Below, one piece after another: positions 34,167 to 42,770 of a stretch of DNA of 60,558 nt. This DNA is from Cyanobacteria bacterium SIG31. Lineage in GTDB: Bacteria > Cyanobacteriota > Vampirovibrionia > Gastranaerophilales > Gastranaerophilaceae. Under the pieces are notes generated by a model. The model was not told the DNA's origin and did not search any database. It saw only the letters and a list, made by a program, of their open reading frames with translations. The position numbers were made by a program, and so were the translations under genes. The stretch is taken from the NCBI GenBank assembly GCA_015152465.1, contig SUTX01000014.1:1-60558 (forward strand), given 5' to 3'. Numbering within the stretch: position 1 is the first letter of the stretch; every line of letters begins with the position of its first letter.

Positions 34167-35907
34167 AAAAAAAACAGAACTATTAGCACCAGCAAAAGAT
34201 AAAGAAACTGCTTTCGCAGCAATCGACTGTGGAGCTGATGCTGTTTATATGGGTGCGCCTAAATTTGGAGCAAGAAAGAACGTACCGAATACTTTAGATG
34301 ATATAAAAGAAGTTGTAGATTACGCACACAAATTTTGGGCAAAAGTTTTTATCACAATGAATACAATTCTCACTGATACAGAACTTGAAGAAGCCGTAGA
34401 ATTAGCTAAAGAGCTTTCTAAAATTGGAGTCGATGCACTTATTATCCAAGATATGGGATTCTTAAAAAAACTTATGGATATAAACTACACTACCCCTATC
34501 CATATGAGTACGCAATGTGACAACTATTTACCAGAGAAAGTTAAATTCTTTAATAATATAGGCGTTTCAAGAGTAATCCTCGCTAGAGAATTATCGCTAG
34601 AACAAATTGAATATATTCATAAAGAAAACCCTGATCTAGAATTAGAAGCTTTTGTTCACGGGGCTCTTTGCGTCTCTATGAGTGGACAATGCTATCTTAG
34701 TCAAGCTATTGGCGGGCGTTCTGCAAACAGAGGAGAATGCGCTCAACCTTGCAGAAAGAAATATACAGTTGAAACAACTGACGGTAAAATTATTAAAAAA
34801 GATTTTTATGCACTTTGTTTAAAAGACTTCAACGCCTCAGAATGCTTAAACGAACTAAAAAATGCAGGAGTGTGTTCATTTAAAATAGAGGGTCGACTTA
34901 AAGATATCGGATATGTAAAAAACATCGTTGCATATTATCGTAAAAAAATAGGTGGTGGAACATCTTCAGGACGTTCTATTTACCCCTTTACTCCTAATCC
35001 TGAAAAAAGTTTTAACAGGGGCTTTACTGAATATTTCTTAAAAGACAGGGGTAAATGCTATAACCAAGAATCACCAAAGTCTAGAGGCGAATATTTAGGC
35101 GAAGTTATAGAAATTGGAAAGAATTGGGTAAAAATTAAAACCGACAAAAAAATAAATCCACAAGACGGCATATATTTTAACGGTGATGGCTTTGGAGTAA
35201 ACAAAGCTGAAAATGGTTATATTTACCCAAACAAATCAGTCAATCTCAAAATTGGTGACAAGCTTTGGCGAAACTACGATGCCGAATTTGAAAAAGAATT
35301 ACTAAAACCCGTAAAAAGACAAATTGGTATAAGTGTATCAATAACAGATAAGATTATGCTAAAAGATGAGGACGGCGTATCTGTTGAAACAAATATTCCT
35401 AGCAATGAATTGGCTAATAATCCTGAAAAGATGAAAGAAACTTTTATAAAACAGTTTTCAAAAACAGGGGAAAGCGATTTTTATATCTTTGATATAAAAA
35501 TCGCCTCAGAGCTTCCATTCATGCCAGTAAGCGAAATCAACGAATTAAGACGAAACCTTTTTGAAAAATTAATGCAAAAACGCCTTGAGACTTATGAAAC
35601 AAATCGTGCGTGGCAAAATCCAATGCATTATACAAAGTACTTTTTAGCTGAAGTAGATTACAGAGCGAATGTCCATAATAAATCTGCTAAAGCTTTTTAT
35701 GAGAAATGCGGAGTAAATGTACTTGAGCCCTCTTTTGAAACGAAGAAACCTGATAGAGAAGTTGCAGTAATGCGTTGCAAACATTGCATAAAATACGCAT
35801 TAAATATGTGCAAATCAAAAACTCATCTCGTTTTACGAGATGTGTTTGGAAAATCTTATCCTTTGCATTTTGATTGCAAAAATTGTGAAATGAGTGTTTT
35901 AAACTAA
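34162..35907 (+). CDS. U32 family peptidase-like protein (RlhA/TrhP type)
   Basis: Radical-independent RNA-hydroxylation or protease family; members in E. coli hydroxylate 23S rRNA or tRNA. From GTG 34162 the protein is 581 residues and starts with the expected TELLAPAKDKETAF. Cys-rich core: AFVHGALCVSMSGQCYLS and GECAQPCRKKY, then SFKIEGRLKDIGYV. The C-terminal domain ends with cysteines MRCKHCIKYALNMC and FDCKNCEMSVLN, likely a metal site. ATG 34132 would add ten residues coded by a repeat. Two AGGGGTAAAT motifs (34978, 35047) lie inside the frame. Its stop overlaps the stop of the opposite gene by 4 bp. Confidence 0.88.
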   Translation: MIKKTELLAPAKDKETAFAAIDCGADAVYMGAPKFGARKNVPNTLDDIKEVVDYAHKFWAKVFITMNTILTDTELEEAVELAKELSKIGVDALIIQDMGFLKKLMDINYTTPIHMSTQCDNYLPEKVKFFNNIGVSRVILARELSLEQIEYIHKENPDLELEAFVHGALCVSMSGQCYLSQAIGGRSANRGECAQPCRKKYTVETTDGKIIKKDFYALCLKDFNASECLNELKNAGVCSFKIEGRLKDIGYVKNIVAYYRKKIGGGTSSGRSIYPFTPNPEKSFNRGFTEYFLKDRGKCYNQESPKSRGEYLGEVIEIGKNWVKIKTDKKINPQDGIYFNGDGFGVNKAENGYIYPNKSVNLKIGDKLWRNYDAEFEKELLKPVKRQIGISVSITDKIMLKDEDGVSVETNIPSNELANNPEKMKETFIKQFSKTGESDFYIFDIKIASELPFMPVSEINELRRNLFEKLMQKRLETYETNRAWQNPMHYTKYFLAEVDYRANVHNKSAKAFYEKCGVNVLEPSFETKKPDREVAVMRCKHCIKYALNMCKSKTHLVLRDVFGKSYPLHFDCKNCEMSVLN

Positions 35908-37481
35908 GCAACACCTTGTAAATTAGCGTTTAACTTTATTAGAGCCGCTTTTTCTGCCTCTGTCAATAAATTACTATCCTTTTGTTCTACCAATCCCCAA
36001 TTCACAACTTCACTTGCTACAGCTAGTTGTTCTTCAGATGCTACTGCACATTTTACCCCATTAGGATCTGTTTGATATTGACCAGAGTGTTGTGCAACTT
36101 GTTCAGCTTTTAAATCATCAGCAACATCTTTACCCACCATCGCTTGTCCTAATTTACGACCTGCGTAAGCAAGTACGCCACCTATTATAGCACCACCTAT
36201 AAGACCAATAGCGCCACCTATAATTTGTCCACCATAAGGCCAAACATTACCAATAAGAGCTCCTATCTTAGCCCCAGCAATAGCACCAGCCTTCATACCG
36301 CCAAGATAACCAGCAGTAGCTAAGCCTGCTTTCACTGCAGTTTGTCCAGTTTGCTTAAGACCTGTTGTAGTATCTTTTTTATAAGCTGTTTTTAATTTAT
36401 CCCAATCTTGAGCGACCTCAAAACCTGCAATCATAACACCGCCAGCACATTTACCAAGAGCTTTGCCGGCAAACTTTCCAGCACTTTTCAATCCTGTCAC
36501 ACATTTAGTACCAACATTAGACGCTACTTGTTTAGCTGTCTGTTGAGCACCTTGCTGTGCAGCTTGTTGTGCAGCTTGTTGTGCAGCTTGTTGTGCAGCT
36601 TTTTTGGTTGCTTCTTCTGCAGCTTTTTTAGCTGCATCTTGTTCAACTTTTGTTGTAACTTCCCTTAAGGTCTTAGCATATGTATGCTTATTAGGAGTTG
36701 TTACTGTTTTTCCTCTTAAGGATTTCCAAGTTCTTTTAACATAACCACAATTGTTTGAAATAGTTTCATTTATAGACTCAGTAGCGATCTTTAACTGTTG
36801 TTGGGCAGCTTTAACTTGAGTTTCTGTTTTGGCATTCTTCAAAGCTTTGATTGCTTCATTCATCTTAGCTTTCATACTTCTATATACGGGCTTTTCTAAA
36901 CGACCTTTAAAAGCATCACCCCCGGTACTTAATCTTGATCTAAGTTCGGCTTGTCGCATAGCTGATTTAGCTTCATTTATCAGTTTTAAATTTTCAGAAT
37001 TATCTAAAACCTTAGGCATACCCTTAGCTGGTTTATAAACCTTATTAAACATTTCTATATGATCACCTGTAAAAGCTAGACGAGCATTTTCTATTGGGTT
37101 CAAACCTAGTCCTGCAACAACAGTCATTCCACCATAAGCCAAACCATCCGATACCATTGTTCTAGCTTTAAACTCAGCTTGTTCAGCATTCATTTTCTTT
37201 GCAGCACTCTTTACAGCTTCCATTTCTTCATTTGTCAAACCTAAGCCAGAAGCATTCATTTCATTGATTAATTTTTGTTGCTTCTCAAATTCAGCTTTAG
37301 CCTTTAGTTCTTCTTTTAATAATCTATCACGTTCTTCATCAGAAATTGATGACGTAGCGTAAATACTATTAGGATTACTTGCCATAAAACTAGGGGTAAA
37401 CCACTGATTCCAACTGTATGGAGTACTCCCATTAAAAATGTATGGATTATAACCAGTATTATAATTAAATGAATATCCCAT
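35904..37481 (-). CDS. Hypothetical glycine-zipper protein with Ala/Gln repeat
   Basis: 525 residues, function unknown. Tyr/Asn/Trp/Phe-rich head (GYSFNYNTGYNPYIFNGS), charged helical region (45-130), then an Ala/Gln tract of 12-bp coding repeats (AAQQ, around residues 293-310). After that come two Gly-rich hydrophobic stretches (AGYLGGMKAGAIAGAKIGAL and QIIGGAIGLIGGAIIGGVLA, about 395-445), a glycine zipper able to insert in membranes, and an acidic C-terminus. Carries the ACTTTATATAT box 39 nt before its start, as do the 5493 and 6605 genes. A secreted or surface pore-like role is conceivable but unproven. Confidence 0.75.
   Translation of the reverse strand: MGYSFNYNTGYNPYIFNGSTPYSWNQWFTPSFMASNPNSIYATSSISDEERDRLLKEELKAKAEFEKQQKLINEMNASGLGLTNEEMEAVKSAAKKMNAEQAEFKARTMVSDGLAYGGMTVVAGLGLNPIENARLAFTGDHIEMFNKVYKPAKGMPKVLDNSENLKLINEAKSAMRQAELRSRLSTGGDAFKGRLEKPVYRSMKAKMNEAIKALKNAKTETQVKAAQQQLKIATESINETISNNCGYVKRTWKSLRGKTVTTPNKHTYAKTLREVTTKVEQDAAKKAAEEATKKAAQQAAQQAAQQAAQQGAQQTAKQVASNVGTKCVTGLKSAGKFAGKALGKCAGGVMIAGFEVAQDWDKLKTAYKKDTTTGLKQTGQTAVKAGLATAGYLGGMKAGAIAGAKIGALIGNVWPYGGQIIGGAIGLIGGAIIGGVLAYAGRKLGQAMVGKDVADDLKAEQVAQHSGQYQTDPNGVKCAVASEEQLAVASEVVNWGLVEQKDSNLLTEAEKAALIKLNANLQGVA
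36548..36600 (-). repeat. 12-bp coding tandem repeat (AAQQ)
   Basis: GCAGCTTGTTGT repeated three to four times within the glycine-zipper gene; a likely site of length variation. Confidence 0.85.
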
Positions 37482-37502
37482 AAAATTTCTCCTAATTATC
37501 CC

Positions 37503-37520
37503 TGTATGTATATATAAAGT
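37503..37520 (-). promoter_or_regulatory. ACTTTATATAT box upstream of the glycine-zipper gene
   Basis: ACTTTATATATACATACA on the minus strand, first base 39 nt upstream of the start at 37481. Confidence 0.65.
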
Positions 37521-37571
37521 ATTTGTGTTTTCAAGAATTGCTTTTTTTGTTTACATTTCGTTACATTTGAA

Positions 37572-37606
37572 TCTCTCCCCCTACTCGGGGGAGGTTAGGA
37601 GGGGGA
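37572..37606. repeat. G-rich palindromic element
   Basis: CTCCCCCTACTCGGGGGAG followed by GTTAGGAGGGGGA; same type as the elements at 4896 and 8880. It lies just upstream of the era promoter. Confidence 0.6.
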
Positions 37607-37621
37607 TAAAAATTTTTTTCA

Positions 37622-37630
37622 TGCTATAAT
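37622..37630 (+). promoter_or_regulatory. Extended -10 of a leaderless era transcript
   Basis: TGCTATAAT ending 6 nt before the era ATG; same CATGCTATAAT core as upstream of tatD. No ribosome-binding site. Confidence 0.65.
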
Positions 37631-37636
37631 GCTCAT

Positions 37637-38533
37637 ATGAAATGTGGATTTGTAACAATAATAGGTAGGCCAAATGTCGGAAAGTCAACTCTTTTAAACC
37701 AGATTTTAGGTCAAAAGATTGTAATAACAACTGACAAAGCTCAAACTACCAGAAAAAGAATAAAAGGGATTCTTACTGAATCACAAGGACAGATTGTATT
37801 TATTGATACACCAGGAATACACCGTCCCCTAAACAAACTTGGTGAATTTTTGATGGACGAAGCTAAATTCGCCGTCCCTGACGCAGACTTAATCCTATTC
37901 CTTGTCGACGGTTCTGAGCCTGCCGGCAAAGGTGACAAATGGATTGTTGAGAATTTATTAAATGACTCCAAAACTCCGATTATTTTAGTTATGAACAAAG
38001 TCGATAAACTAAAAAATCAACAAAAAGTTGAAGAAAATCTTATAACATACAAGCTAATGTTTGACGAAAACATTCCTGTTATAAAAATTTCCGCAAAGAC
38101 AGGTAGGAACAAAGACACGCTACTTAGTAACATTTTCAAGAAGCTTCCTGAGGGAGAGCTACTGTATCCAGAAGATATCGTAACAGAAGAAAGCATGCGT
38201 TCTGTAACAGAAGAAATTATAAGGGAAAAGATCCTATTAAATACACAGGATGAGATTCCTCATTCAGTAGCTATTACAGTCGACAAGTATCAAGAATCTG
38301 ATGAAATTGATAAAATTTACGCCACAATTTATTGCGAACAAAAAAGCCAAAAAGGTATTCTAATAGGTAAAGGTGGTTCTTTGCTAAAAAAAATTGGAAC
38401 AGAAGCAAGGCTTGAGCTAGAAAAAATCGTCGAGAAAAAAGTCTTTCTTGCTCTCGAAGTAAAAGTTGAAAAAGACTGGAGAAAAAAAGACAAAATTCTT
38501 AAAAATTTTGGGTATGTATCTGAATCAAATTAG
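37637..38533 (+). CDS. era: GTPase Era
   Basis: 16S rRNA-binding GTPase for 30S maturation. 298 residues: G1 GRPNVGKSTLLNQILG, switch region TTDKAQTTRKRI, G3 DTPGIHRPLNKLG, G4 NKVD, then the C-terminal KH domain with GILIGKGGSLLKKIGTEAR and the family ending EVKVEKDWRKKDKILKNFGY. Apparently translated from a leaderless message. Followed 11 bp later by the GH13-like gene. Confidence 0.97.
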   Translation: MKCGFVTIIGRPNVGKSTLLNQILGQKIVITTDKAQTTRKRIKGILTESQGQIVFIDTPGIHRPLNKLGEFLMDEAKFAVPDADLILFLVDGSEPAGKGDKWIVENLLNDSKTPIILVMNKVDKLKNQQKVEENLITYKLMFDENIPVIKISAKTGRNKDTLLSNIFKKLPEGELLYPEDIVTEESMRSVTEEIIREKILLNTQDEIPHSVAITVDKYQESDEIDKIYATIYCEQKSQKGILIGKGGSLLKKIGTEARLELEKIVEKKVFLALEVKVEKDWRKKDKILKNFGYVSESN

Positions 38534-38544
38534 GTTTACTACTT

Positions 38545-39987
38545 ATGCAATTAACAATCAATAAAATAAGCCCAACAAAGGGATATAGTTTATCATCTCA
38601 GAAGAAAAACACGTCTGAAGTATCTACATCGACGAATTCTTCATCCAGAAGTAGTTCTATATATTATAATATTTTATCTTTTAAGGGCTATTACGGAGAT
38701 AAGCAACCTGTTAAAAAGCTTTTTTATCACCTCACAGGTAGAAATCGAGTCTACGAAGACAAATGGACACAAACAAAACTTGTTCAAGCTGGGATAAAAA
38801 AATGGGTTAATGCACACCCAATTGAACTAATAAAAAGGAGCGCAGAACAAGCTATCCAATCTATATGTACAATTACTAAACCAAACAAATCATCGCCTAA
38901 GATTCCTGCAAAGATTCAAACTCCAAATTTTGGGAATAATTGGGGAAGAAATGCTAATTATATAGAAATCAATCCTCGAGTAATAGCTAAATACAGCGAC
39001 GGAAAGATTACAGATGGTTTATTACAAGTAATAAAACTTTTACCTGCAATACCAACATCTCCAAACTCTGCAGCTAATTGCATTGTACTTTCACAGCTTT
39101 ACCCAACACATTTTGGAGATGGAACAACAAAATCTGACTCACTATATACTATAGATTTACATACTGGAATAAGCAATAACCTTACCTGCGAGGGGCTTTG
39201 GGGTAAAGTAGGAGCAGACGAACAAGTAAAAGCTTTCAACGATTTAGCTCACTTAATGGGTTTTAAAACCGGCTTCAGAATGGTTTTATCATCAGGTCAA
39301 TTGAGGGTTCAAGGAAAAGATTTTAGCTGGAAAGAACACGAAAAAGCTTTTATCGATGCCTGTATTTGGGGGATTGAGCTTGGTTTTGATTCAATATACT
39401 TTGATAGCGCAAAACATATTATAGATCCAAATGGTTACTTAGGAGTAGGCGAACTTCCTAACAAAAAACAAATGGCATATATTTTACATAAGATTAGAGA
39501 AGAAACCAGAAGAAATGACCTTTCATTTATTGGTGAAAAATGCGATGACAGGAATGTTTTCAAGAAAATGGGATTTACTGCTGGCACAGACTGGAGTAAG
39601 GCTGATAATTATAATAGCGTTAAATGGGAGTCACTCAAACAATCAAACTCAAGGGAATATGCTGCCGGCCCTGAAGTGTCAAACGACAATGATGACGGGA
39701 CTAGGAGTTATAAAGAAAGACTTGAACGATTAAAAAATTGTCTTTTTGCTTTCAACAATATAGCTAATAAATTACCTAGTTATATGCAACTACACGATTT
39801 AATGCCCCTAGCTCCTCAGCTTAACACTCACGATTTAATGATGAAAGCAAAACAAATAAAAGCCTCTGAAGCCTGGACTGAATGCGAAAGGCATTGGGAC
39901 GGAGTTTTCGCAACAACACCACAAGCTGATGAACACCGTAACAAAGTTTATAATGTGTTTAAGAATTTTATAAGAATGTTTGGCTAA
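38545..39987 (+). CDS. GH13-like TIM-barrel protein with F-K-G motif N-terminus
   Basis: 480 residues. N-terminus (1-100) is Ser-rich, then NILSFKGYYGDKQPVKKLFY, a segment I recall from other Gastranaerophilales proteins (unverified). The rest resembles a shortened amylase barrel: FDSIYFDSAKHI could hold the nucleophile Asp, LSFIGEKCDD the acid/base Glu and LNTHDLMMKAK the third acid. The order and spacing fit GH13, but the usual flanking residues differ, so activity is uncertain. No signal peptide. Together with the 16199 protein it gives two GH13-type genes, each near membrane proteins of the local family. Confidence 0.65.
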   Translation: MQLTINKISPTKGYSLSSQKKNTSEVSTSTNSSSRSSSIYYNILSFKGYYGDKQPVKKLFYHLTGRNRVYEDKWTQTKLVQAGIKKWVNAHPIELIKRSAEQAIQSICTITKPNKSSPKIPAKIQTPNFGNNWGRNANYIEINPRVIAKYSDGKITDGLLQVIKLLPAIPTSPNSAANCIVLSQLYPTHFGDGTTKSDSLYTIDLHTGISNNLTCEGLWGKVGADEQVKAFNDLAHLMGFKTGFRMVLSSGQLRVQGKDFSWKEHEKAFIDACIWGIELGFDSIYFDSAKHIIDPNGYLGVGELPNKKQMAYILHKIREETRRNDLSFIGEKCDDRNVFKKMGFTAGTDWSKADNYNSVKWESLKQSNSREYAAGPEVSNDNDDGTRSYKERLERLKNCLFAFNNIANKLPSYMQLHDLMPLAPQLNTHDLMMKAKQIKASEAWTECERHWDGVFATTPQADEHRNKVYNVFKNFIRMFG

Positions 39988-40030
39988 AAATAAATTTCGT
40001 GTTAGAATAATAGCAACAAAAGGGAAAGTT

Positions 40031-40108
40031 ATGATAAAAAATAGAGTTCAACAATTGCATCATTCACATCTGAACCCGAAAGGGCTCGGAGTTTTGTTGT
40101 ATCTCTAA
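40031..40108 (+). CDS. Possible 25-aa leader peptide
   Basis: ATG with AAAGGGAAAG upstream, reading MIKNRVQQLHHSHLNPKGLG and five more residues to TAA. A -10-like TAGAATAAT lies at 40003-40011. Its 3' half is the left arm of a large hairpin (40075-40136), the layout of an attenuator leader. No biosynthetic gene follows, so the sensed signal is unknown. Could be chance. Confidence 0.4.
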   Translation: MIKNRVQQLHHSHLNPKGLGVLLYL

Positions 40109-40136
40109 CGAGAACTCCTTAATCAGCTCTTTCGGG
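40075..40136 (+). promoter_or_regulatory. Nested leader hairpin before the 40182 gene
   Basis: Outer stem CCCGAAAGGGCT / AGCTCTTTCGGG (12 bp with one G-U) and inner stem GGAGTT / AACTCC. No T run, so not a plain terminator; more likely a structured leader or attenuator for the membrane-protein gene 45 nt downstream. Confidence 0.55.
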
Positions 40137-40181
40137 ACATTTAAGAGTACTTAATGAGCAGATTTAAAAGGAGAACATAAA

Positions 40182-41405
40182 ATGACACTAGTAAATATCA
40201 TATCAGCAATCGGAAACAATTCTACGATTTATCCCCTACTCGTAAGAGACTGCGGGATTGAAAACCCTATAAAAATTGGATTAACATACAAACAAAACTT
40301 AAAAGACTCTAGGCAAATGGCCAATAACGCTCTGAGAGAGAGAACCATTGATGAATACGTTTGCTCTGCTATTTGGCTTGGGGGAATCCCAGTAATGGAT
40401 AAAATTTGTAATTGGGGTATCAAAGCTCTAGGTTATGACCCAAATGTGGATATGAATCTGTTTAAAGAGAATTCCAAGCAAGGGTTAAATCTAAATTATG
40501 AAAAATTTAAAAACATAGCAAGCAAAGAAGCAGAAAGCCTAAAAAAAGTAATTGAAAACCCTAAAACTTACACAAGATTACAGGCTTGTAAATTCGTATT
40601 ATCAACTGCAATTCCTGTGTTTTTAATGGGTTATTGTCTACCTAAAATGAACTTTGCCTTAACAGACAAATTAAGCAAAAAGGATAGTAACACAACTCCT
40701 GCCAGCAAAGAAAAACAAACTGACAAAGCAAAAAATATAGCGTTTAAAGGGAGTTTTGTGACAAGCTTAGCAAATATGTCAACCGTAAACAAAATGGCAG
40801 TTACTGACGGAGGATTAACCATTGGCAGAGTATCAACAGGCAGAAATACAAATGAGAGGTTAGAATTAGGGTTTAAAATGCTAGGGATGATGTTCCTTAA
40901 CTTTGTAGCACCAAAATGGATAGCAAAAGGCTTTGATAAAACATCAAATGTATTATTCAATACAAACGTAGACCTTGATCCAAAAATTCTAAATGATGAA
41001 AAGAATTTTATAAAAGCTGTTAAAAACAACACTCTAGAATTACCACAAAATGGTAAAATTATTGAGTTTTTAGATAAAAACCCAAATTCACAATTTACAA
41101 AAATGGTTCAAAATTTCTGTGGAGTCAAGTTCCTCGAAAACGGGATAAGAGACCCAAGATATTTTGTCGATGAAAAGAAAATAGCTAATTTCCAAAAAGA
41201 AATCGAAAACTTTGTACAAAAAGCTAAAGAAAGCGGTAATGTTGAAAAATTCGGAAGAAAAGCTTTATGGGTAAAATCAGGTAATATCTTGGCCAATGTA
41301 GTCATAAGCAGCGTTCTACTTGCAATTTGTTTACCTAAGCTAACTTTCTATTTAAGAAAATTAATAACTGGTTCAGATGCAGAACCTGGCTTAGTAAAAA
41401 AATAG
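40182..41405 (+). CDS. Hypothetical membrane protein, F-K-G family copy 1
   Basis: Function unknown, 407 residues. Hydrophobic stretches near about 60-75 (VCSAIWLGGIPVMDK), about 130-150 (FVLSTAIPVFLMGYCLPK) and near the C-terminus (LANVVISSVLLAICLPKLTF). The middle carries NIAFKGSFV, then TDGGLTIGRVSTGRNTNER. The protein at 45322 shares WxGG near the N-terminus, xFKGx, TDxGLTxGR, RNxxER and the membrane helix plus short basic tail, so the two are paralogues. AAGGAG lies upstream of the ATG. Confidence 0.78.
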   Translation: MTLVNIISAIGNNSTIYPLLVRDCGIENPIKIGLTYKQNLKDSRQMANNALRERTIDEYVCSAIWLGGIPVMDKICNWGIKALGYDPNVDMNLFKENSKQGLNLNYEKFKNIASKEAESLKKVIENPKTYTRLQACKFVLSTAIPVFLMGYCLPKMNFALTDKLSKKDSNTTPASKEKQTDKAKNIAFKGSFVTSLANMSTVNKMAVTDGGLTIGRVSTGRNTNERLELGFKMLGMMFLNFVAPKWIAKGFDKTSNVLFNTNVDLDPKILNDEKNFIKAVKNNTLELPQNGKIIEFLDKNPNSQFTKMVQNFCGVKFLENGIRDPRYFVDEKKIANFQKEIENFVQKAKESGNVEKFGRKALWVKSGNILANVVISSVLLAICLPKLTFYLRKLITGSDAEPGLVKK

Positions 41406-41504
41406 ACATTAACCACAAGGTATAAAGATTATGTAAGGATTTCACGAATAATGAAATTTTTATAATATACTGTACTTGTGGTTATTTATAGATGGAGTAA
41501 AAGA

Positions 41505-42335
41505 ATGACAAATTCAGTTTTAGAAAAAAGTTCTATCCACCCATCTGCAGTTATTCATCCTTCTGCAGAAATAGGTGAAGGGGTTATTATAGGCCCAAAT
41601 GTTGTTATCGGTGAAGATGTAAAAATTGGAAACGGCACAAGAATTATCGCTAATGCATATATAGAATTTGCAGAAATAGGAGAGAATTGTACAATCTCAC
41701 CTTTTGCAACAATAGGCTCTGAACCTCAAGATTTAGGCTACAAAGGCGAAAAAACAAAAGTTATAATTGGTAACGGTACAATCGTAAAAGAAAACGTCAC
41801 AATCCACCGTGCAGCTGCTTGTGGTGATTATACAACACGAGTTGGTAGCAAATGTTTACTAATGGTCGGTTCTCACATAGCACACAACTGTGTTATTGAA
41901 GATCAAGCTATTTTAGCAAACTTGGTAACACTTGGTGGTCATGTACATGTTGGCTTCGGAGCTTTCGTTGGTGGCATGAGCGTATTCCACCAAAACATTA
42001 GAATAGGTAGCATGGCAATTGTCAGCGGTTTCTCAGCATCAAGACAAGATATTTTACCATACTCTAAATGCGACGGTAGACCTGCTGTACCAAGAGGAAT
42101 TAACGTTATTGCTTTAAAACGCAGAGGTGTTGATTTAGAAACAAGAACTGCAATTAACAGAGCATTCAAAATGCTAATCTCTGGAGAAATGAATACAACT
42201 CAAGCTATTGAAAAAATTAAATCCGAACTACCAATGAATGAATACATTGAAAATATGATTAATTTTGTTGAATCATCAAAAAGAGGTGTTGTATTAAGAT
42301 CTCACAATTCAGCTAATGTCTCATTAGAAGATTAA
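41505..42335 (+). CDS. lpxA: UDP-N-acetylglucosamine O-acyltransferase
   Basis: First step of lipid A synthesis, cytosolic trimer. 276 residues from the ATG at 41505 (GATGGAG upstream; an earlier ATG at 41478 adds nine unlikely residues). Left-handed beta-helix hexapeptides from SSIHPSAVIHPSAEIGEG onward. Catalytic His in MVGSHIAHNCVI, GGHVHVGFGAFVGGMS loop, and the helical C-terminal domain (ALKRRGVDLETRTAINRAFK). Implies an LPS-bearing outer membrane. Not clustered with other lpx genes here. Confidence 0.95.
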   Translation: MTNSVLEKSSIHPSAVIHPSAEIGEGVIIGPNVVIGEDVKIGNGTRIIANAYIEFAEIGENCTISPFATIGSEPQDLGYKGEKTKVIIGNGTIVKENVTIHRAAACGDYTTRVGSKCLLMVGSHIAHNCVIEDQAILANLVTLGGHVHVGFGAFVGGMSVFHQNIRIGSMAIVSGFSASRQDILPYSKCDGRPAVPRGINVIALKRRGVDLETRTAINRAFKMLISGEMNTTQAIEKIKSELPMNEYIENMINFVESSKRGVVLRSHNSANVSLED

Positions 42336-42360
42336 AAACAAAAATAAACTAAAAATATAA

Positions 42361-42394
42361 ATAAAGGGTATTAATTACAATTAATACCCTTTAT
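42361..42394 (+). terminator. Terminator of lpxA
   Basis: ATAAAGGGTATTAATT / AATTAATACCCTTTAT near-perfect palindrome followed by TTATAT. Confidence 0.8.
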
Positions 42395-42499
42395 TTATAT
42401 ATAACCATATATCATAGTTACACATAAAGACCTAAACAGCACTAGAATAAGGGCTCTCAGCTTTGTTAAGTTTTGTAAATATTAATTTAAAATAAAGGC

Positions 42500-42527
42500 T
42501 TGACATTATAATTTTATGCGTCATAAT
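42500..42527 (+). promoter_or_regulatory. Promoter of the candidate small RNA
   Basis: TTGACA (42500-42505), 16-bp spacer, CATAAT (42522-42527) or ATAATA one base on. A dyad ACACTTTAAGTGT (42536-42548) sits at the expected transcript start. Confidence 0.65.
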
Positions 42528-42534
42528 AATAATA

Positions 42535-42672
42535 CACACTTTAAGTGTAGCCGAAACACTAAATAGCAAATAACCCCAAAAATCATATAAACTCCTAGAT
42601 AATAAACACTAAAAAAGACCATTAGGATGCAGAAAACAAAACCCACCTGACACACACCAGGTGGTTTTTTTT
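42535..42672 (+). ncRNA. Candidate small RNA of about 135 nt
   Basis: A promoter, no usable reading frame and a strong terminator (CCACCTG-N8-CAGGTGG then T8, 42643-42672) define an independent transcript. The body has a 5' ACACTT/AAGTGT dyad and TCCTA/TAGGA (42592, 42632) as a possible central stem; the rest is A-rich and single-stranded. It does not match my memory of 6S, SRP, tmRNA or RNase P RNA. Confidence 0.6.
42643..42672 (+). terminator. Terminator of the candidate small RNA
   Basis: CCACCTG / CAGGTGG stem, 8-nt loop, T8 tail. Confidence 0.85.
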
Positions 42673-42770
42673 AGCTTTCTTTTAGAAAGAAATGCTTAAA
42701 GAAACATTTTTTGAATAAAATATTATATTTTATTCAAAATTTATAAAATTTAATTTTATTTTTTTATTAT

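Noticed and set aside
36548..36600. Short regular repeat that could suggest a CRISPR array
   Set aside because: 12-bp units without spacers, in frame as AAQQ within a coding sequence; no cas genes anywhere in the window.
40031..40108. Histidine-operon attenuator because of the HHSH in the small ORF
   Set aside because: Only three His codons and no histidine biosynthesis gene downstream; kept only as a generic leader.
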